A stretch of 5,434 nucleotides of DNA from Methanobrevibacter sp. Its GTDB lineage: Archaea; Methanobacteriota; Methanobacteria; Methanobacteriales; Methanobacteriaceae. Positions 5,262-5,434 of this stretch are shown one piece after another. Both the position numbers and the translations under genes were made by a program. The notes below the pieces were generated by a model. That model worked only from the letters and a program-made list of their open reading frames with translations. It made no database searches and was not told the origin of the DNA. Location of the stretch: contig JADLKP010000153.1 of the NCBI GenBank assembly GCA_016838945.1, positions 1 to 5,434 on the forward strand, in the 5' to 3' direction. Position 1 is the first letter of the stretch; each line of letters opens with the position of its first letter.

Positions 5262-5273
5262 GCTTTTATCGAT

Positions 5274-5290
5274 ATTTGATTTAATCAAAT
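5274..5290. promoter_or_regulatory. Perfect 8-1-8 palindrome, candidate operator
   Basis: ATTTGATT and AATCAAAT flank a single T, 24-40 bases upstream of the flavoprotein ATG and just before its ribosome binding site. The size and symmetry fit a dimeric winged-helix repressor such as MarR, ArsR or HxlR. A 10-base part of it, TTGATTTAAT, also occurs at 635-644 upstream of the MarR gene. The direct repeat TTAAGTTA (5293-5300 and 5302-5309) lies immediately beyond it. Confidence 0.5.
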
Positions 5291-5387
5291 CATTAAGTTA
5301 GTTAAGTTATTAAAAATGATGTTTTCATAGTTCAGCAACATAATTATAAATATTTAACTGTATATTAATTTATTTTTATTATGAAGA

Positions 5388-5407
5388 TTAATGATATTGG
5401 TCATTAA
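5388..5407. promoter_or_regulatory. Inverted repeat near the right edge, candidate operator
   Basis: TTAATGA and TCATTAA are separated by six bases. A plus-strand TATA-like stretch (about 5410-5420, AAATATAAC) follows, which could drive a gene to the right of the window. Alternatively the repeat belongs to the upstream control region of the flavoprotein gene. Apart from these elements I see nothing coding in 5251-5434. Confidence 0.35.
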
Positions 5408-5434
5408 ATTTAAATATAACTTTTAAATTGTTTA

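Noticed and set aside
5054..5284. 76-codon plus-strand open frame opposite the start of the flavoprotein gene
   Set aside because: It is antisense to the conserved flavin-binding and cysteine region and lacks a Shine-Dalgarno site or family resemblance.

Overview
The window is very AT-rich. Its intergenic DNA is dominated by A/T runs and TATA-like boxes, and several ribosome binding sites have the archaeal form (G)GTGAT. The gene content (MesA-type core methionine synthase, DUF1890, DUF1894 and two DUF2115/UPF0305 proteins) points to a hydrogenotrophic methanogen of the Methanobacteriales. Methanobrevibacter is the most likely genus. This placement is inferred from family distribution and composition, not from a database search.

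Layout, left to right. On the minus strand lie a MarR-type regulator (85-537) and a YfcE/MJ0936-type metallophosphoesterase (665-1180). A divergent promoter region (1181-1343) separates them from the plus-strand block. That block holds DUF1890 (1344-1802), DUF1894 (1868-2179) and the methionine synthase mesA (2279-3235). No T-run interrupts the three genes, and a stem plus oligo-T terminator closes them at 3221-3256. Two tandem, divergent DUF2115 paralogues follow (3291-3761 and 3853-4401). Both keep a C-x13-C-x2-C motif and a His-Pro motif. The ribosome binding sites indicate that each starts a few codons later than the longest reading frame allows.

A convergent A/T-rich stretch (4402-4531), with a 24-base near-perfect duplication, separates these from the minus-strand flavodoxin-fold FMN reductase (4618-5250). 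Directly behind the stop codon of that flavoprotein, in another frame, is a leftover C-terminus (about 28 codons, 4532-4618) of a zinc-dependent NADP alcohol dehydrogenase of the Thermoanaerobacter/Clostridium secondary-alcohol type. The rest of that enzyme is absent here. A perfect 8-1-8 palindrome sits just upstream of the flavoprotein ribosome binding site, and an imperfect relative lies upstream of the MarR gene.

How the genes fit together: MesA makes methionine from homocysteine with a methyl group held on cobalamin or a corrinoid protein. It lacks the N-terminal half of ordinary MetE, so it needs a partner that delivers the methyl group. The two uncharacterised small proteins co-oriented with it are the obvious candidates, and this is the most interesting open question in the window. 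The flavoprotein and alcohol dehydrogenase remnant look like a former redox/alcohol-oxidation locus that has been rearranged.
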